Part shown: piece after piece, positions 63,630-64,000 of the stretch
Position numbering within the stretch: the first letter of the stretch is position 1
Layout: each line of letters starts with the position of its first letter
Assembly (NCBI RefSeq): GCF_019931215.1
Contig: NZ_JAIOUB010000003.1
Location: 310,001 to 374,000, forward strand
Source of the DNA: Alcanivorax limicola
GTDB lineage: Bacteria; Pseudomonadota; Gammaproteobacteria; Pseudomonadales; Alcanivoracaceae
Direction of reading: 5' to 3'
DNA: 64,000 nucleotides
The notes under the pieces: model-generated
What the model saw: the letters and a program-made list of their open reading frames with translations, nothing else
What the model was told of the DNA's origin: nothing
The model's database searches: none
Position numbers and translations under genes: made by a program

Positions 63630-64000
63630 TTACTGGCACGCTTCGCAGTCCGGATCATCCAGGGAGCAGGCCTGGGGCACATCCGCTGCCTGTTCAAAGC
63701 TGGCGGTGTCTGCCGGGGCTGCCGACGATACGCTGTTGAGGCGGCCGTCACTGATGGTCGATTTTTCCGATGTCGTGGCACCGATGGCGCGCAGGTAATA
63801 GGTGGTTTTCAGGCCACTGAGCCATGCCATCTTGTAGGTCACATCCAGCTTCTTGCCGTTGGCCTGGGCGATATACAGGTTCAGCGACTGCGCCTGGTCA
63901 ATCCACTTCTGACGGCGGCTGGCGGCTTCCACCAGCCAGCGCGGCTCGACTTCGAACGCGGTGCGGTAGATTTCCTTCAGGTCTGCCGGGACGCGGTCAA
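63630..64000 (-). CDS. nrdA: class Ia ribonucleotide reductase, alpha subunit, C-terminal part (partial)
   Basis: The frame is open to the window edge and the start lies beyond it. The visible part has FEVEPRWLVEAASRRQKWIDQAQSLNLY and TYYLRAIGATT, typical of the NrdA active-site barrel end. The C-terminal tail ends in DCEACQ, the redox Cys pair that re-reduces the active site from thioredoxin or glutaredoxin. It is first in the operon with nrdB; NrdR boxes would be upstream of the window. Confidence 0.95.
   Translation of the reverse strand, partial: DRVPADLKEIYRTAFEVEPRWLVEAASRRQKWIDQAQSLNLYIAQANGKKLDVTYKMAWLSGLKTTYYLRAIGATTSEKSTISDGRLNSVSSAAPADTASFEQAADVPQACSLDDPDCEACQ

Overview
This 64 kb window is high-GC, gene-dense bacterial chromosome. 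The gene content fits a marine-type, aerobic gammaproteobacterium. Pointers are aconitase AcnA, an 889-residue PEP carboxylase, class Ia NrdAB, GlpG, an olsB-olsA ornithine-lipid pair, a TRAP transporter with its TatT lipoprotein, and several lipid/ester genes (HSL-type esterase, 4HBT thioesterase, HSD10-type dehydrogenase, two PlsC-family acyltransferases, a START protein). An Alcanivorax-like hydrocarbon degrader is my best guess, but no rRNA or strain-specific marker is present. I see no tRNA, rRNA, CRISPR array, phage or insertion sequence.

Layout. 1-5.2 kb: end of an M48 metalloprotease, a large exported caspase-fold/WD40 protein and an outer-membrane barrel. 5.3-11.6 kb: a PPC-like lipoprotein, an esterase, a PF10118 ferritin-like protein, a DUF1289 protein, a lipoprotein, a thioesterase divergent from an HSD10-like dehydrogenase, and a small orphan gene. 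11.6-19.6 kb: dinB, a cupin divergent from a flavin monooxygenase, two paralogous trypsin-type proteases with GlyGly-CTERM-like tails, and a membrane protein with a decayed GGDEF domain. 19.8-30.5 kb, almost all on the plus strand: ppc, olsB-olsA, a zinc aminopeptidase lipoprotein, glpG, then TatT-DctP-DctQ-DctM; a dual-CDGSH iron-sulfur protein lies on the opposite strand after ppc.

30.6-41 kb: GNAT, a coiled-coil protein, a CBS-pair protein, acnA, then a plus-strand run of a Kef-type antiporter, a beta-CASP RNase and a P-type cation ATPase. 41-46.3 kb: a minus-strand run of a PlsC acyltransferase, a START protein, a secreted orphan protein and a divergent phosphoketolase-like enzyme; the first three genes overlap out of frame by unusually long stretches, and a near-consensus FNR/ANR-type box lies just upstream of the phosphoketolase-like gene. 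46.4-53.2 kb: nitronate monooxygenase, a two-haem lipoprotein preceded by palindromes, an orphan helical protein, an Rpn-type nuclease, a GlxA-type regulator and a small membrane protein. 53.3-56.4 kb: aldehyde dehydrogenase plus an acetolactate-synthase-like enzyme. 56.5-61.5 kb: a compact four-gene archaic (Csu-type) chaperone-usher pilus operon with repeats in its leader and a hairpin between pilin and usher. 61.9-64 kb: a small acidic orphan protein, nrdB and the 3' end of nrdA, closed by a strong terminator.

No single locus is clearly a new system. The best leads are the overlapping lipid/START/phosphoketolase-like cluster, the exported caspase neighbourhood and the paired C-terminally sorted proteases. 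Domain names come from reading the sequence; none was checked by a database search.
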